A stretch of DNA of 51,842 nt from Mogibacterium sp. (GTDB taxonomy: Bacteria; Bacillota; Clostridia; Peptostreptococcales; Anaerovoracaceae). A program made the position numbers and the translations under genes. A model generated the notes under the pieces. That model ran no database searches. It worked only from the letters and a program-made list of their open reading frames with translations, and was not told the origin of the DNA. The stretch is taken from NCBI GenBank assembly GCA_017433975.1, contig JAFRGD010000015.1:1-51842 (forward strand), written 5' to 3'. Positions 17,471 to 25,929 of this stretch are shown here, piece after piece (positions within the stretch are counted from its first letter, which is position 1; each line of letters begins with the position of its first letter).

Positions 17471-18568
17471 ATGGCAAAAGGATCTGTAAAGGCTTTTCTC
17501 GAACGCAAGAATATTGAGATCAGCGCACGGCGGTACGGAATCGACGCGCTGTCGGCGATGGCGCAGGGTCTGTTCTGCTCGCTCCTCATTGGTACCATTA
17601 TTAATACATTAGGGACACAGTTTCACATCGCGTTTCTGACGACGCCGGTCTGGACGGTTAACGAGACGACAGCTTACACCGTCGGTGGCCTCGCCGTCGC
17701 GATGACGGGTCCTGCGATGGCAATCGCCATCGGGCACGCGCTCAAGTGTCCTCCGCTCGTCCTCTTCTCGCTCGCGACGGTCGGCTTTGCGGCCAACGGG
17801 CTCGGCGGTGCCGGCGGCCCGCTCGCGGTTCTGATCATCGCGATCATTGCGGCGGAGTGCGGCAAGGCGGTCTTCGGTGAGACCAAGGTCGACATCCTCG
17901 TCACCCCGCTGGTCACGATCGGCGTGGGCGTCGGACTCTCGGCCTGGTGGGCGCCGGGACTCGGTGCAGCTGCGATGAAGATCGGCGCGCTGATCATGTG
18001 GGCGACCGAGCTGAGACCGTTCCTGATGGGCATCATCGTTTCGGTCGTCGTCGGCATGGCCCTCACGCTCCCGATTTCCTCTGCGGCGATCTGCGCGGCG
18101 CTTCAACTGACCGGCCTCGCCGGCGGCGCTGCGGTCGCCGGCTGCTGCGCGCAGATGGTCGGCTTCGCGGTCATGTCGTTCAAGGAGAACAGATGGGGCG
18201 GACTGGTTTCCCAGGGCATCGGCACCTCGATGCTTCAGATGGGCAACATCGTCAAGAATCCGCGGATCTGGATCGCACCGACGTTGACGGCAGCGATCAC
18301 CGGACCGATTGCAACCTGCATTTTCCGCATGCAAATGAACGGTGCGGCCGTATCGAGCGGCATGGGCACCTGTGGATTTGTTGGTCAGATTGGGGTGTAC
18401 TCCGGATGGGTCAAAGACGTGGCCTCCGGCGCAAAGGCCGGCATCACGGCGATGGACTGGATCGGACTGATCCTGATCTGCTTCGTCCTCCCGGCGATCC
18501 TCGCGCCGCTGATCAACAGCGTCTGCCGCAAGCTCGGATGGGTCAAGGACGGTGACCTGACGCTCTAG
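17471..18568 (+). CDS. EIIC_2/PfoR-like membrane transporter, candidate niacin-related uptake
   Basis: A 365-residue polytopic membrane protein with about nine hydrophobic segments and Gly-rich loops (FAANGLGGAGGPLAVL, MGTCGFVGQIGVYSGW). It resembles the PTS EIIC-like family that includes clostridial PfoR proteins, which lack the other PTS domains. AAAGGAGG precedes the ATG. It stands alone, divergent from niaR, with a palindrome over its promoter -35 box. NiaR regulons often contain non-homologous niacin transporters, so nicotinate or a related precursor is a reasonable candidate substrate. The substrate is inference only. Confidence 0.8.
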   Translation: MAKGSVKAFLERKNIEISARRYGIDALSAMAQGLFCSLLIGTIINTLGTQFHIAFLTTPVWTVNETTAYTVGGLAVAMTGPAMAIAIGHALKCPPLVLFSLATVGFAANGLGGAGGPLAVLIIAIIAAECGKAVFGETKVDILVTPLVTIGVGVGLSAWWAPGLGAAAMKIGALIMWATELRPFLMGIIVSVVVGMALTLPISSAAICAALQLTGLAGGAAVAGCCAQMVGFAVMSFKENRWGGLVSQGIGTSMLQMGNIVKNPRIWIAPTLTAAITGPIATCIFRMQMNGAAVSSGMGTCGFVGQIGVYSGWVKDVASGAKAGITAMDWIGLILICFVLPAILAPLINSVCRKLGWVKDGDLTL

Positions 18569-18587
18569 CGCAGGTCAGGCCGGTACG

Positions 18588-19070
18588 CTACCGGTCCAGG
18601 ATTTTGGAAAGGACACAAAACAGCGTTCCCGCGAGTGCGACCGCGACCAGCGCGAGCTTGCCGCTGACCGTACTCATGACGGCAAAGATGTGCCCGAGAT
18701 AAGGAATATGGACTTTCACGACGCCGATCACGTTCTCATACGGGATCGGCGCGTCTTCTTTTTGGTTCGCGTCGCCTTTGGTTATGACCTCGGCTTTGTC
18801 CGTGTCATTGCGGACCACGCGGTGCGTGATCGGGACGTCACTCTTACCATTGTAAAAGACGATTACGTCCCCTTCCCCGAGCGTCGCAGGGTCGACGTCG
18901 CCTGCGTAGATTACGGACCCGACCGGGATGTTCGGCTCCATGCTCCCGGACATGACGGCATACGTCTGAAAGCCGAGGAGCTTTGGGACCGCAAGAGACA
19001 AGCAGAGCACGAATACGAGAAGGATCGTCACCGTACCGATGATGTCAAATACCTTTGCGATGGCCTTCAT
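18588..19070 (-). CDS. Signal peptidase I, SipW/ER type
   Basis: A 160-residue signal peptidase of the S26B type. One N-terminal membrane segment (10-29) precedes the catalytic serine box (MSGSMEPNIPVGS, Ser43), and the general base is histidine (His83, ITHRVV) rather than the lysine of the standard bacterial enzyme. A second hydrophobic segment is at the C-terminus (about 130-153). The start at 19070 has AAAGGAG at seven bases; a longer frame upstream has no such site. In Bacillus, SipW processes matrix and spore-coat precursors. No substrate gene is nearby. It converges with the transporter gene. Confidence 0.88.
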   Translation of the reverse strand: MKAIAKVFDIIGTVTILLVFVLCLSLAVPKLLGFQTYAVMSGSMEPNIPVGSVIYAGDVDPATLGEGDVIVFYNGKSDVPITHRVVRNDTDKAEVITKGDANQKEDAPIPYENVIGVVKVHIPYLGHIFAVMSTVSGKLALVAVALAGTLFCVLSKILDR

Positions 19071-19209
19071 ATCCGCACTCCTTTCCGTGAACATTACAAT
19101 AATTATAAATCCGCCGAGTTTCCTTGACAACTTCTTTCGCCGGATTGTATCATACTATATAGACAGAGAGAATAAGAACGTAACACACAACATTGCAGGA
19201 GGTACCCCA

Positions 19210-20283
19210 ATGCTGATTTTCGTATTGAATTTAGGTTCCACATCATCCAAGATCGCCATTTTTGAAGATGACCAGGAGAAGTTCTCCAAGACCATCAACC
19301 ACGATCCTCAGATGCTCGCCCGGACCCGCCGTCCGGTCGACCAGATGGAGATGCGCAGGAACGCAATATATGAAGCCGTGCACAAGGCCGGCTACCACTT
19401 CGCCAACTTTGACGCCATCTGCTCCCGCGCCGGCGTGCTCCGCCCGATCGAATCCGGCACTTACACCGTCGACTACTCCGTCATGGCGGACGTGCTCGAC
19501 CCGGAGGTCGGCGGCCGCGGCCCGCACGGACTTGGCCTGCTGATCGCCAACGAGATCAGTATGAAATACGACATTCCGGCGTTCTTCTGCGACCCGGTCT
19601 CGACGGACGAACTCCGCCCGGTCGCGAGGATCTCGGGCTTCAAAGGAATGGAACGCCGCAGCAACTTCCACGCGCTCAACCAGAAGGCCGTCGCGCGCAG
19701 ATGCGCCGAGGTCATCGGCAAGCCATACGAGGAACTCAATCTGATCGGCGTCCACCTCGGCGGCGGAACCTCCGTCGTCGCGCACGAGAAAGGCCGCTGC
19801 GTCGAGATTCACAACTGCACCGAGGAAGGCGCGTTCTCCATGGACCGCCCGGGCAACCTTCCGACCACCCAAATCGTCAACTACTGCTTCTCCGGCGTGA
19901 GCAAGGAGGACGTCCGACTCGCCCTCGGGAGGCAGGGCGGCGTATACTCCTACCTCGGCACCAGCGACATGCGGAACGTCGAGCAACGCGTCAAGGACGG
20001 CGACCAGGAGGCCAAACTGATCTACGAAGCGTTCGCGTACCAGCACTGCAAGTGCATCGGCGAGATGGCCGCCGCGCTCCGCTTTGACGTCGACGGCATC
20101 TTCATCACCGGCGGCATCGCGCACCGCGAGAGCATGATCGAGCTGATCAAGGGCTACGTCGGCAAGCTTGCGCCGATCTACGTCTTCCCGGGTGAGGAAG
20201 AAATGAAGTCCCTCGCCATGGGCGCGCTCCGCGTCCTCAACGGCGAGACCGAAGCGCTTCAGTACCGTCCGCAGTACTTCTGA
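19210..20283 (+). CDS. buk: Butyrate kinase
   Basis: A 357-residue acetate/butyrate kinase of the ASKHA fold, catalysing butyryl phosphate + ADP to butyrate + ATP. The N-terminal phosphate loop (LNLGSTSSK), the middle GVHLGGGTSV and the C-terminal FITGGIAH motifs are all present. The size fits butyrate kinase (about 355) rather than acetate kinase (about 400). AGGAGG lies before the ATG at 19210, which is preferred to an earlier in-frame start. No phosphotransbutyrylase gene is in the window. It indicates butyrate or branched-chain acid formation with ATP gain. Confidence 0.92.
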   Translation: MLIFVLNLGSTSSKIAIFEDDQEKFSKTINHDPQMLARTRRPVDQMEMRRNAIYEAVHKAGYHFANFDAICSRAGVLRPIESGTYTVDYSVMADVLDPEVGGRGPHGLGLLIANEISMKYDIPAFFCDPVSTDELRPVARISGFKGMERRSNFHALNQKAVARRCAEVIGKPYEELNLIGVHLGGGTSVVAHEKGRCVEIHNCTEEGAFSMDRPGNLPTTQIVNYCFSGVSKEDVRLALGRQGGVYSYLGTSDMRNVEQRVKDGDQEAKLIYEAFAYQHCKCIGEMAAALRFDVDGIFITGGIAHRESMIELIKGYVGKLAPIYVFPGEEEMKSLAMGALRVLNGETEALQYRPQYF

Positions 20284-20285
20284 TC

Positions 20286-21230
20286 ATGACATCCCCGCTG
20301 GACAGGAGCCGCCTGTTCTACGAGCAGGAGGTCGCGCCGATGATCGAGGCGCTTTTTCCTGAATACGCCAACAAAATCGCAGTCGGAGTCGCCGGTGAGG
20401 GCTCCGACTGTTTCGGATATGACGATCTCATCTCCCGCGACCACGACTTCGGCACCGGCGTCTGCCTGTGGGTCAACGACGCGACCTACGCGCGGATCGG
20501 TGCGGCCCTCTCCATCGCCTACAACGAACTCGTCGACCGCCACCCGGGCAGCGCCGCCCTCTCCGCGCGGCAGCGCGAACGCCGTGGCGTCATGACGATT
20601 CGAGCTTTCTACTCCAACGTCCTCGGAATCGACTGCGACCCGGACGCCCGCGCGCTGACGGAGGAGCAATGGTTCGCGCTGGACCACACGTGCCTCGCGA
20701 CCGCGACCAACGGCGCCGTGTTCCGCGACGACCTCGGCCAGTTCACGCGTTTCCGCAACCTGCTCCTCGCCTACTATCCGGACCGCATCTGGAAGGTCCG
20801 CATGATCAACGAACTGCACCTCTACGCGTCTGCCGTCCAGGTCAACTACGCCCGCTGCATAACGCGCGGCGACATCGTCGCCGCCGAGGTCTGCCGGCTC
20901 CGCGGCCTGACCGCCGCGATGGAACTCGCTTTCCTGCTGGCGCGGCGGTACGCCCCGTACTACAAGTGGACGTACCGGGCGCTGACCGAGCTTCCGGGCA
21001 TGGAGGCGCTCGCCGCGCACATGAAGGACCTCGCGACCGCTGTACCGGACGGCTCACTCTGGGCCGGCCGCGCGTATGACGGTGATGTCCTCAATACCGC
21101 GGACCCCGTCATCACCGCCGCCGAAGCGGTCGCAGCCGACATCGTCCAAAAACTAAAAGAGGCCGGCCTCACGACGGAGACCGACCCTTACCTCGAAGTC
21201 CAGTGCAACGCGCTGCAGCGGTTGCTTTAG
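20286..21230 (+). CDS. DUF4037 nucleotidyltransferase-like protein
   Basis: A 314-residue protein with the DUF4037 signature: GVAGEGSDCFGYDDLISRDH and then a hydrophobic strand with D/W residues, reminiscent of a nucleotidyltransferase G-S...D-x-D active site. The C-terminal part is helical. It begins two bases after the butyrate kinase stop, without a clear ribosome binding site, so translation may be coupled. The family has no established reaction. Nearness to butyrate kinase is not known to have functional meaning. Confidence 0.8.
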   Translation: MTSPLDRSRLFYEQEVAPMIEALFPEYANKIAVGVAGEGSDCFGYDDLISRDHDFGTGVCLWVNDATYARIGAALSIAYNELVDRHPGSAALSARQRERRGVMTIRAFYSNVLGIDCDPDARALTEEQWFALDHTCLATATNGAVFRDDLGQFTRFRNLLLAYYPDRIWKVRMINELHLYASAVQVNYARCITRGDIVAAEVCRLRGLTAAMELAFLLARRYAPYYKWTYRALTELPGMEALAAHMKDLATAVPDGSLWAGRAYDGDVLNTADPVITAAEAVAADIVQKLKEAGLTTETDPYLEVQCNALQRLL

Positions 21231-21247
21231 CCTGCTCTACAGCTGCT

Positions 21248-21691
21248 CTAGTCCAGTTTTTTGGTAAAGTGAATGATGCGGTTGGCTACCTTGAACCCCG
21301 CCTTGGTGTGGAACCGCGAACTCAGGATGTCCGACAGCTCGCAGTCGCTCGCGAATTCCGTGCAGCCCTTCTCTCTCGCCCAGTCCTCACCGGCCTTGAG
21401 CAGTTCTCTCGCTACCCCTTTGCTGCGGTTCTCCGGGGATACAAAAATGCCTTCCAGATACCCGACCGGGCTCGTCGTGCACCCTTCAACATAGTCGCGC
21501 CGGAGCTGGCAGTGCGCGTAACCGCTGATCGGATCGCCGTCTTTGGCAGCATACACAAAGACCGCACAGTTCTCATTTGGAATCTGCGCTGTGTAACGTG
21601 CCACCATGTCTTCTTTGCTGTGCCAGGTCCAGAGCTGCGTCGCCAGATCGGCGACCGCGTCGATGTCCGCCATAGTCGCTTTGTAAATCAT
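21248..21691 (-). CDS. GNAT acetyltransferase, aminoglycoside 6'-N-acetyltransferase-like
   Basis: A 147-residue GNAT enzyme. The acetyl-CoA loop is SPENRSKGVARELL (the R-x-x-G-x-A pattern), preceded by VGYLEGIFV and followed by GCTEFASDCEL and HTKAGFKVANRIIHFTKKL. This combination is characteristic of the AAC(6') type of chromosomal acetyltransferase. The start at 21691 follows GGAGG by seven bases and is preferred over an upstream TTG. The substrate may be an aminoglycoside or an unrelated amine. Resistance cannot be concluded from sequence. Confidence 0.82.
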   Translation of the reverse strand: MIYKATMADIDAVADLATQLWTWHSKEDMVARYTAQIPNENCAVFVYAAKDGDPISGYAHCQLRRDYVEGCTTSPVGYLEGIFVSPENRSKGVARELLKAGEDWAREKGCTEFASDCELSDILSSRFHTKAGFKVANRIIHFTKKLD

Positions 21692-21783
21692 TTCTTGTCC
21701 TCCACTCAATTATCTTGCTTCAATAATAGCAAGCGCACGGACCTGAAGCAAGCAAAAACAATGATAAAATGAGAGAAATAAAA

Positions 21784-21826
21784 CGCCGGGATCCCGCGAC
21801 GTCGCACGAATCTCCCGGCGCATTTT
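21784..21826 (-). terminator. Rho-independent terminator of the cupin gene
   Basis: CGCCGGGA (21784-21791) pairs with TCCCGGCG (21813-21820), with an inner GCGAC/GTCGC pairing. On the minus strand the hairpin is followed by TTTTATTT, so it ends transcription from the cupin gene before the acetyltransferase gene. A short ATTTTAATT on the other side could give weak termination in the plus direction. Confidence 0.65.
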
Positions 21827-21855
21827 AATTCATATCAGATCTCTGCGAAAAGGAA

Positions 21856-22272
21856 TTATTCCTTCCAATTGTTCTTTGGCGGAATGATTTCAATTGCGGC
21901 GCGGCTGATGTCGAGCTCGGTGCCGGCGTCGAGGTAGCAGCACAGGAATACGAGGTCCGTGTCGCCGATATTGATGGTCGAATGGTAGCCTTCCTTAGGG
22001 ATGTAGATCATCTCGCCAGGGCCGAGTTCCTTCTCCTGCAGGCCGTCCGGACGCTCGATCGTCTGCATCGCGCGGCCTTCCATGAAGTAAATGAACTCTG
22101 CGCAAGGGTGATTGTGTCTGGTGTGGCCGAAGCCCGGTTTGATGCGGCCGACGCCGAGGATCATCTTGTCCGCACCGGTGACGCGCGGCTCATTCATCCA
22201 CTGGAAGGTGCCCCAGTCCAGAACTTGGGTTTCAACGTCGTCGAGCGATACCATGCTGAGATATTTTTCCAT
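21856..22272 (-). CDS. Cupin-domain protein
   Basis: A 138-residue single-domain cupin. Motif 1 is HTRHNHPCAEFIYFMEG (metal-binding His residues and Glu) and motif 2 includes PGEMIYIPKEGYHSTIN (the final His). The start at 22272 has AAAGGAG at seven bases, while the ATG six bases upstream is too close to it. Small cupins of this type act as sugar or oxalate-type enzymes or metabolite sensors, and the specific role is not visible. It is divergent from the flavin reductase gene and shares a symmetrical promoter region with it. Confidence 0.8.
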   Translation of the reverse strand: MEKYLSMVSLDDVETQVLDWGTFQWMNEPRVTGADKMILGVGRIKPGFGHTRHNHPCAEFIYFMEGRAMQTIERPDGLQEKELGPGEMIYIPKEGYHSTINIGDTDLVFLCCYLDAGTELDISRAAIEIIPPKNNWKE

Positions 22273-22339
22273 TATCATGCTCCTTTCTTAACTGCAATTG
22301 CGTGCACACAGAACATTACAAATGTTTACCCACGAGATA

Positions 22340-22376
22340 ATTGTAACACAGTTTTATGTCGATATTGTGTTATAAT
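22340..22376. promoter_or_regulatory. Symmetrical divergent promoter region with inverted repeat
   Basis: ATTGTAACACA (22340-22350) and TGTGTTATAAT (22366-22376) form an inverted repeat with 10 of 11 positions matched and a 15-bp centre. Each arm ends in an extended -10 box facing outward: TGTTATAAT for the flavin reductase gene (+) and TGTTACAAT for the cupin gene (-). No good -35 boxes are seen. The symmetry may also be an operator for a dimeric regulator. Confidence 0.55.
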
Positions 22377-22407
22377 AAATTAATATTATCATCTCGCGAG
22401 GCACTTC

Positions 22408-23025
22408 ATGAACAAGATCCTTACCGACCGCCCGGGGCCGATGCTCTACCCGGTCCCCGCCGTCATGGTCAGCTGCGGCACCATGGAACAGAGCAACATC
22501 ATCACCATCGCCTGGACCGGCATCGTCAACTCCGACCCGCCGATGACCTATGTTTCCGTCCGCAAGTCCCGGTTTTCGCACGGCCTGATCGCAGAGAGCG
22601 GCGAATTCGTCATCAACCTGGTCACGGCGGACCTCGCGTCCGCGGCGGACTTCTGCGGCGTCCGGTCGGGGCGAGACATGGATAAGTTTGAAAAAGCCGG
22701 TCTGACCCGCCAGGCGGGCGATCAGGTCAAAGCGCCGCTCATCGCGGAGTCGCCGGTCAACCTCGAATGCAAAGTCTTCGATGTGAAAGAGCTGCCGACG
22801 CACGACATGTTCCTCGCGGAGATCGTCGCTGTCCATATCGACGAGACGCTGAAGGACGAAGCCGGCGCATATCATTTTGAGGGCCTCGACCTGGTCAGCT
22901 ATAACCACGGGCACTACTACCCCGTCAGCCGGCGGCCCTTCGGCCGCTTCGGCTACTCCGTCATGAAGCCGAAGACCAAACGCCGGTTGAACCGTCAAAA
23001 GCAAAAGGACGCTGCGGACAAGTGA
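22408..23025 (+). CDS. Flavin reductase family protein (FMN-binding split barrel)
   Basis: A 205-residue protein of the flavin reductase-like split-barrel family. It has the typical pattern MVSCGTMEQSNIITIAWTG, then PPMTYVSVRKSRFSHGLI and GEFVINLVT, the region that holds FMN. The C-terminus is extended and basic (KPKTKRRLNRQKQK). GAGG lies six bases before the ATG, about 25 bases downstream of the predicted transcription start. These proteins reduce flavin with NAD(P)H or act as uncharacterised FMN proteins in anaerobes. No partner oxygenase is nearby. Confidence 0.85.
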   Translation: MNKILTDRPGPMLYPVPAVMVSCGTMEQSNIITIAWTGIVNSDPPMTYVSVRKSRFSHGLIAESGEFVINLVTADLASAADFCGVRSGRDMDKFEKAGLTRQAGDQVKAPLIAESPVNLECKVFDVKELPTHDMFLAEIVAVHIDETLKDEAGAYHFEGLDLVSYNHGHYYPVSRRPFGRFGYSVMKPKTKRRLNRQKQKDAADK

Positions 23026-23109
23026 CCACCTTATGTCACTTCGTTGCCACTCATTGCCACTACTAGTAAGCTTTTTCAATAGCTAAGCTACTACATATTG
23101 GGATTTTTA

Positions 23110-23150
23110 TGTCTTTTTTTGCAATAAATGCAAACAAAAGACATTTTTTC
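23110..23150 (+). terminator. AT-rich hairpin with T-run after the flavin reductase gene
   Basis: Bases 23110-23124 (GTCTTTTTTTGCA core) pair with 23129-23142 (TGCAAACAAAAGAC) with one bulge, followed by ATTTTTTC. The stem is long but AT-rich, so the strength is uncertain. The surrounding 23026-23283 spacer is strikingly AT-rich compared with the flanking genes. It also holds GGTCA repeats near 23211-23240 (direct and inverted) ahead of the DUF5058 gene, possibly part of its promoter control. Confidence 0.45.
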
Positions 23151-23283
23151 TCTTGTATTTTTTTTCGTACTTTATTACTATTTTTATATATGAAAGTTTT
23201 GGGTTATCCAGGTCAAATCAATGACCCCATCTACAGGTCAATTTCACACTGTGTTATTGGCAATCTTTACAAGGAGGAACTGC

Positions 23284-24009
23284 ATGGATTATCTACAAAT
23301 ATCCAATCTGCCTGTAATGTGGCTGCTGTGTTCGTTCACAGTCGTCATCGCCGCACTGCAGGCTTTTCTGTTCATTCGTGCAGCGAGAAAAGCCACCGTT
23401 GAATGCGAAATCGATCCTGAGATTCCAAGGAAAGCTTTCCGCGTCGGCCTCGTCACTGCGATTGGCCCGGCGCTCGGCGTCTTCATCGTCATGGTCGGAC
23501 TGATGTCGGCCATCGGCGGACCGATGTCCTGGCTGAGACTATCGATTATCGGCGCGGCACCGACAGAACTCGCTGCTGCAACCAACGGCGCAACTGCTGC
23601 CGGCGTCACACTCGGCGGCGAAGGCTACACGCTCGAAATTCTTGCGGTGTCCTGGTTTGCGATGGCGCTCAACGGCGCCGGCTGGCTGCTGGTTACCGGT
23701 ATCTTCACCCCTGGACTCGAGGCGCTCCGCGAAAAAATGTCCGGCGGCGACCCTCACTGGCTTGGCGTGATGTCCGCGGCTTGCTCGATCGGCGTCTTCG
23801 GCTACCTCAACGCGAATTCCATTGTTGCAAAAGGCTTCGGAAACGGCGGCCCTGCTCTCAACATGGGCAACCTCTGGGCGGTCCTTTTTGGTGCGGTCAG
23901 CATGATCCTGCTCGGCAAATTCGTCATCCCGAAACACCCGCGGCTCGCAGAGTACTCGCTGGGCATCGCGATGATCATCGGTATCGCTGCCGCGTTGATT
24001 CTGACCTAA
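23284..24009 (+). CDS. DUF5058 family membrane protein
   Basis: A 241-residue polytopic membrane protein of the DUF5058 family with about six hydrophobic segments (first about 10-32). The loop IGAAPTELAAATNGATAAG and the motif GYLNANSIVAKGFGNGGPALNMGN are the most distinctive parts. The ATG at 23284 follows AAGGAGGA and is preferred over an earlier in-frame start. The next gene, another membrane protein, begins 21 bases later, and an M20 hydrolase follows. The trio suggests a two-component transporter feeding a cytoplasmic amidohydrolase. Confidence 0.8.
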   Translation: MDYLQISNLPVMWLLCSFTVVIAALQAFLFIRAARKATVECEIDPEIPRKAFRVGLVTAIGPALGVFIVMVGLMSAIGGPMSWLRLSIIGAAPTELAAATNGATAAGVTLGGEGYTLEILAVSWFAMALNGAGWLLVTGIFTPGLEALREKMSGGDPHWLGVMSAACSIGVFGYLNANSIVAKGFGNGGPALNMGNLWAVLFGAVSMILLGKFVIPKHPRLAEYSLGIAMIIGIAAALILT

Positions 24010-24030
24010 CGCAGAAAGGAGGAAAATACA

Positions 24031-24696
24031 ATGGAAAACAACTACATGGCAAAATGGAGAAAGACCTGTACCAAGATCGGCGCTCCTACCAATATTCTGG
24101 CTGCATTCACGGCCTTCATTCCGGTTTTATACCTGTGCTCCAAATTTGACTGCTGGCCACCGCTGTCGCTCGTCATGAACGCGTGGGCGCTGACCGTCAT
24201 CGCCTTCGGCGCATTCTACATCGTAGAGCCGATTTCTTACTATTCATCTCTCGGAATGAGCGGCACCTACCTCAGCTTCCTTTCCGGCAACATCGGAAAC
24301 ATGAGAATGCCTTGCGCGTCCCTCGCGCTCGACGTCACTGAGAGCGAAGTCGGCAGCATCCAGGCGGAAGTCGTTTCGACGATGGCGATCTGCGGATCGA
24401 TTATCACCAACCTGATCGCGACGACCGCGGCTGCCTTTGTCGGCGCTGCCATCGTATCGGTTCTCCCGGAGGCGATTAACGTCGGCCTCAAGAGCTATGC
24501 CTCTGCTGCGATCTTCGGCGCGGCGTTCGGTAACTTCGCGCTCAAGAATCCAAAGCTCGCGGTCTTTGGCATCGGCATTCCGATCATCTGCAAGCTGGTC
24601 GGTACCATCCCTGCCTGGATTACGATCATCCTTTCGGTATTCGGCACCGTCCTCATCTCCCGCCTGTTCTACAAGGCTGCGAAGAAGACTGCTTAA
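24031..24696 (+). CDS. Membrane protein paired with DUF5058 protein
   Basis: A 221-residue membrane protein with about five hydrophobic segments. I do not recognise a named family. It has a short Lys-rich N-terminus, then IVEPISYYSSLGMSGTYLSF and SGNIGNMRMPCASLAL. These Gly/Asn-rich loops resemble the substrate loops of its DUF5058 neighbour, so the two may form one transporter. The GGAGG ribosome binding site is strong. The next gene (M20 hydrolase) starts 33 bases downstream. Confidence 0.75.
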   Translation: MENNYMAKWRKTCTKIGAPTNILAAFTAFIPVLYLCSKFDCWPPLSLVMNAWALTVIAFGAFYIVEPISYYSSLGMSGTYLSFLSGNIGNMRMPCASLALDVTESEVGSIQAEVVSTMAICGSIITNLIATTAAAFVGAAIVSVLPEAINVGLKSYASAAIFGAAFGNFALKNPKLAVFGIGIPIICKLVGTIPAWITIILSVFGTVLISRLFYKAAKKTA

Positions 24697-24729
24697 TCGA
24701 TATAGTTTATAGAAAGAAGGTTTAATAAC

Positions 24730-25908
24730 ATGTTTTGGACTGAATGCAAAGACCTGCAGGAAGACCTCGTATGCATGCGTCGGGACCTCCATAAGATTCC
24801 GGAACTCGGGACGAATCTACCGAAGACCCAGGCATACATCATCGCCAAGCTCGAGGAGTACGGGATCCCGTACAAACTGAATAAGGGCGATTCCGGCCTG
24901 GTCGCCACGATCAAGGGCAAAAAAAACGGGAAAGTCATCGCGCTCCGCGCGGACATGGACGCGCTGCCGATCCAGGAGGAGAATGCGGTCGACTATGTTT
25001 CCACGCACGACGGCTGCATGCACGCCTGCGGTCACGACGCGCATATCACGATGCTGCTCGGCGCCGCGAAGGTCCTCAATGCGCACAAATCAAAGCTTTC
25101 CGGTGAGGTCCGACTGCTCTTCCAGACGGGCGAAGAGATTTGCAAGGGCGCAAAGGTTCTGGTTGCCGAGGGAGCAATGGAGGGCGTCGACGCGGTGTTC
25201 GGTACGCACATCGGCAGCATCATCGACAGAACGATCCCGCAGGGCAAGTTCATCATCTGCCCGGGCCCGGTTATGGCGTCGTTCGACCGGTTCATTATCA
25301 AGGTTAAGGGGATCGGCTGCCACGGCTCCACCCCAGAGAAGGGCGTCGACCCGGTCAACATCGCGGCTCACATCGTCATTGCCCTCGAGGCGGTCAACGC
25401 CCGCGAGTTCAACGCCTGCGTTCCGGTCGTCCTGACGATCGGCATGATCAAGGGCGGCTACGCTTACAACGCGATCCCGAGCGAAGTCCTGATCGAAGGC
25501 ACGACGCGTACTTTTGACGACGACGTCCGCAAGAAAGTCGCGCAGAGAATCGGCGAGATCTCCCAGATGACGGCCGCTGCCTTTGGCGGATCGGTGGAAT
25601 TTGAGATGGACTGGGGCGCTCCTCCGGTGGTGAACGTTCCTGAGATGGCCAAGTTTGCCGCAGAGTGCGCCGCCGAGGTCGTCGGAGTCGACAACATCAT
25701 CACCAGCCGTCCGAGCCCGAACATGGCGGGCGAGGACTTCGCGTACTTGCTCGCGGAGGCCCCGGGCGCCTTCATGTTCCTGAGCTCCGCAAATCCGGCT
25801 AAGGGCTCTGACATCCCGCACCACAATCCGAAATTCAAGGTCGACGAAGACGTCCTGTGGATGGGCTCCGCTGCGTTTGTCAACCTTGCGGAAAAATTTC
25901 TTCAGTAG
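24730..25908 (+). CDS. M20 family amidohydrolase
   Basis: A 392-residue metallo-amidohydrolase of the M20D type (hippurate hydrolase / IAA-amino acid hydrolase group). Visible features are RRDLHKIPELGTNLPKTQ at the N-terminus, ALRADMDALPI (metal Asp region), CMHACGHDAHITMLL (metal-binding Cys/His), QTGEEICKGA (catalytic Glu) and PNMAGEDFAYL near the C-terminus. It would release an amino acid from an N-acyl amino acid inside the cell. Two membrane proteins precede it in the same operon and probably import the substrate. A paralogue at 42995 lies in the diaminopimelate cluster. Confidence 0.9.
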   Translation: MFWTECKDLQEDLVCMRRDLHKIPELGTNLPKTQAYIIAKLEEYGIPYKLNKGDSGLVATIKGKKNGKVIALRADMDALPIQEENAVDYVSTHDGCMHACGHDAHITMLLGAAKVLNAHKSKLSGEVRLLFQTGEEICKGAKVLVAEGAMEGVDAVFGTHIGSIIDRTIPQGKFIICPGPVMASFDRFIIKVKGIGCHGSTPEKGVDPVNIAAHIVIALEAVNAREFNACVPVVLTIGMIKGGYAYNAIPSEVLIEGTTRTFDDDVRKKVAQRIGEISQMTAAAFGGSVEFEMDWGAPPVVNVPEMAKFAAECAAEVVGVDNIITSRPSPNMAGEDFAYLLAEAPGAFMFLSSANPAKGSDIPHHNPKFKVDEDVLWMGSAAFVNLAEKFLQ

Positions 25909-25929
25909 TTAAAAAATATCAGGCCAGTC

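Noticed and set aside
18581..18595. CCGGTA/TACCGG hairpin as terminator between the transporter and sipW genes
   Set aside because: Only six base pairs and no T-run on either strand.
23210..23241. AGGTCAA direct repeats and GGTCA/TGACC inverted repeat before the DUF5058 gene as an operator
   Set aside because: Short and imperfect with a 25-bp period; no second site elsewhere in the window supports it.
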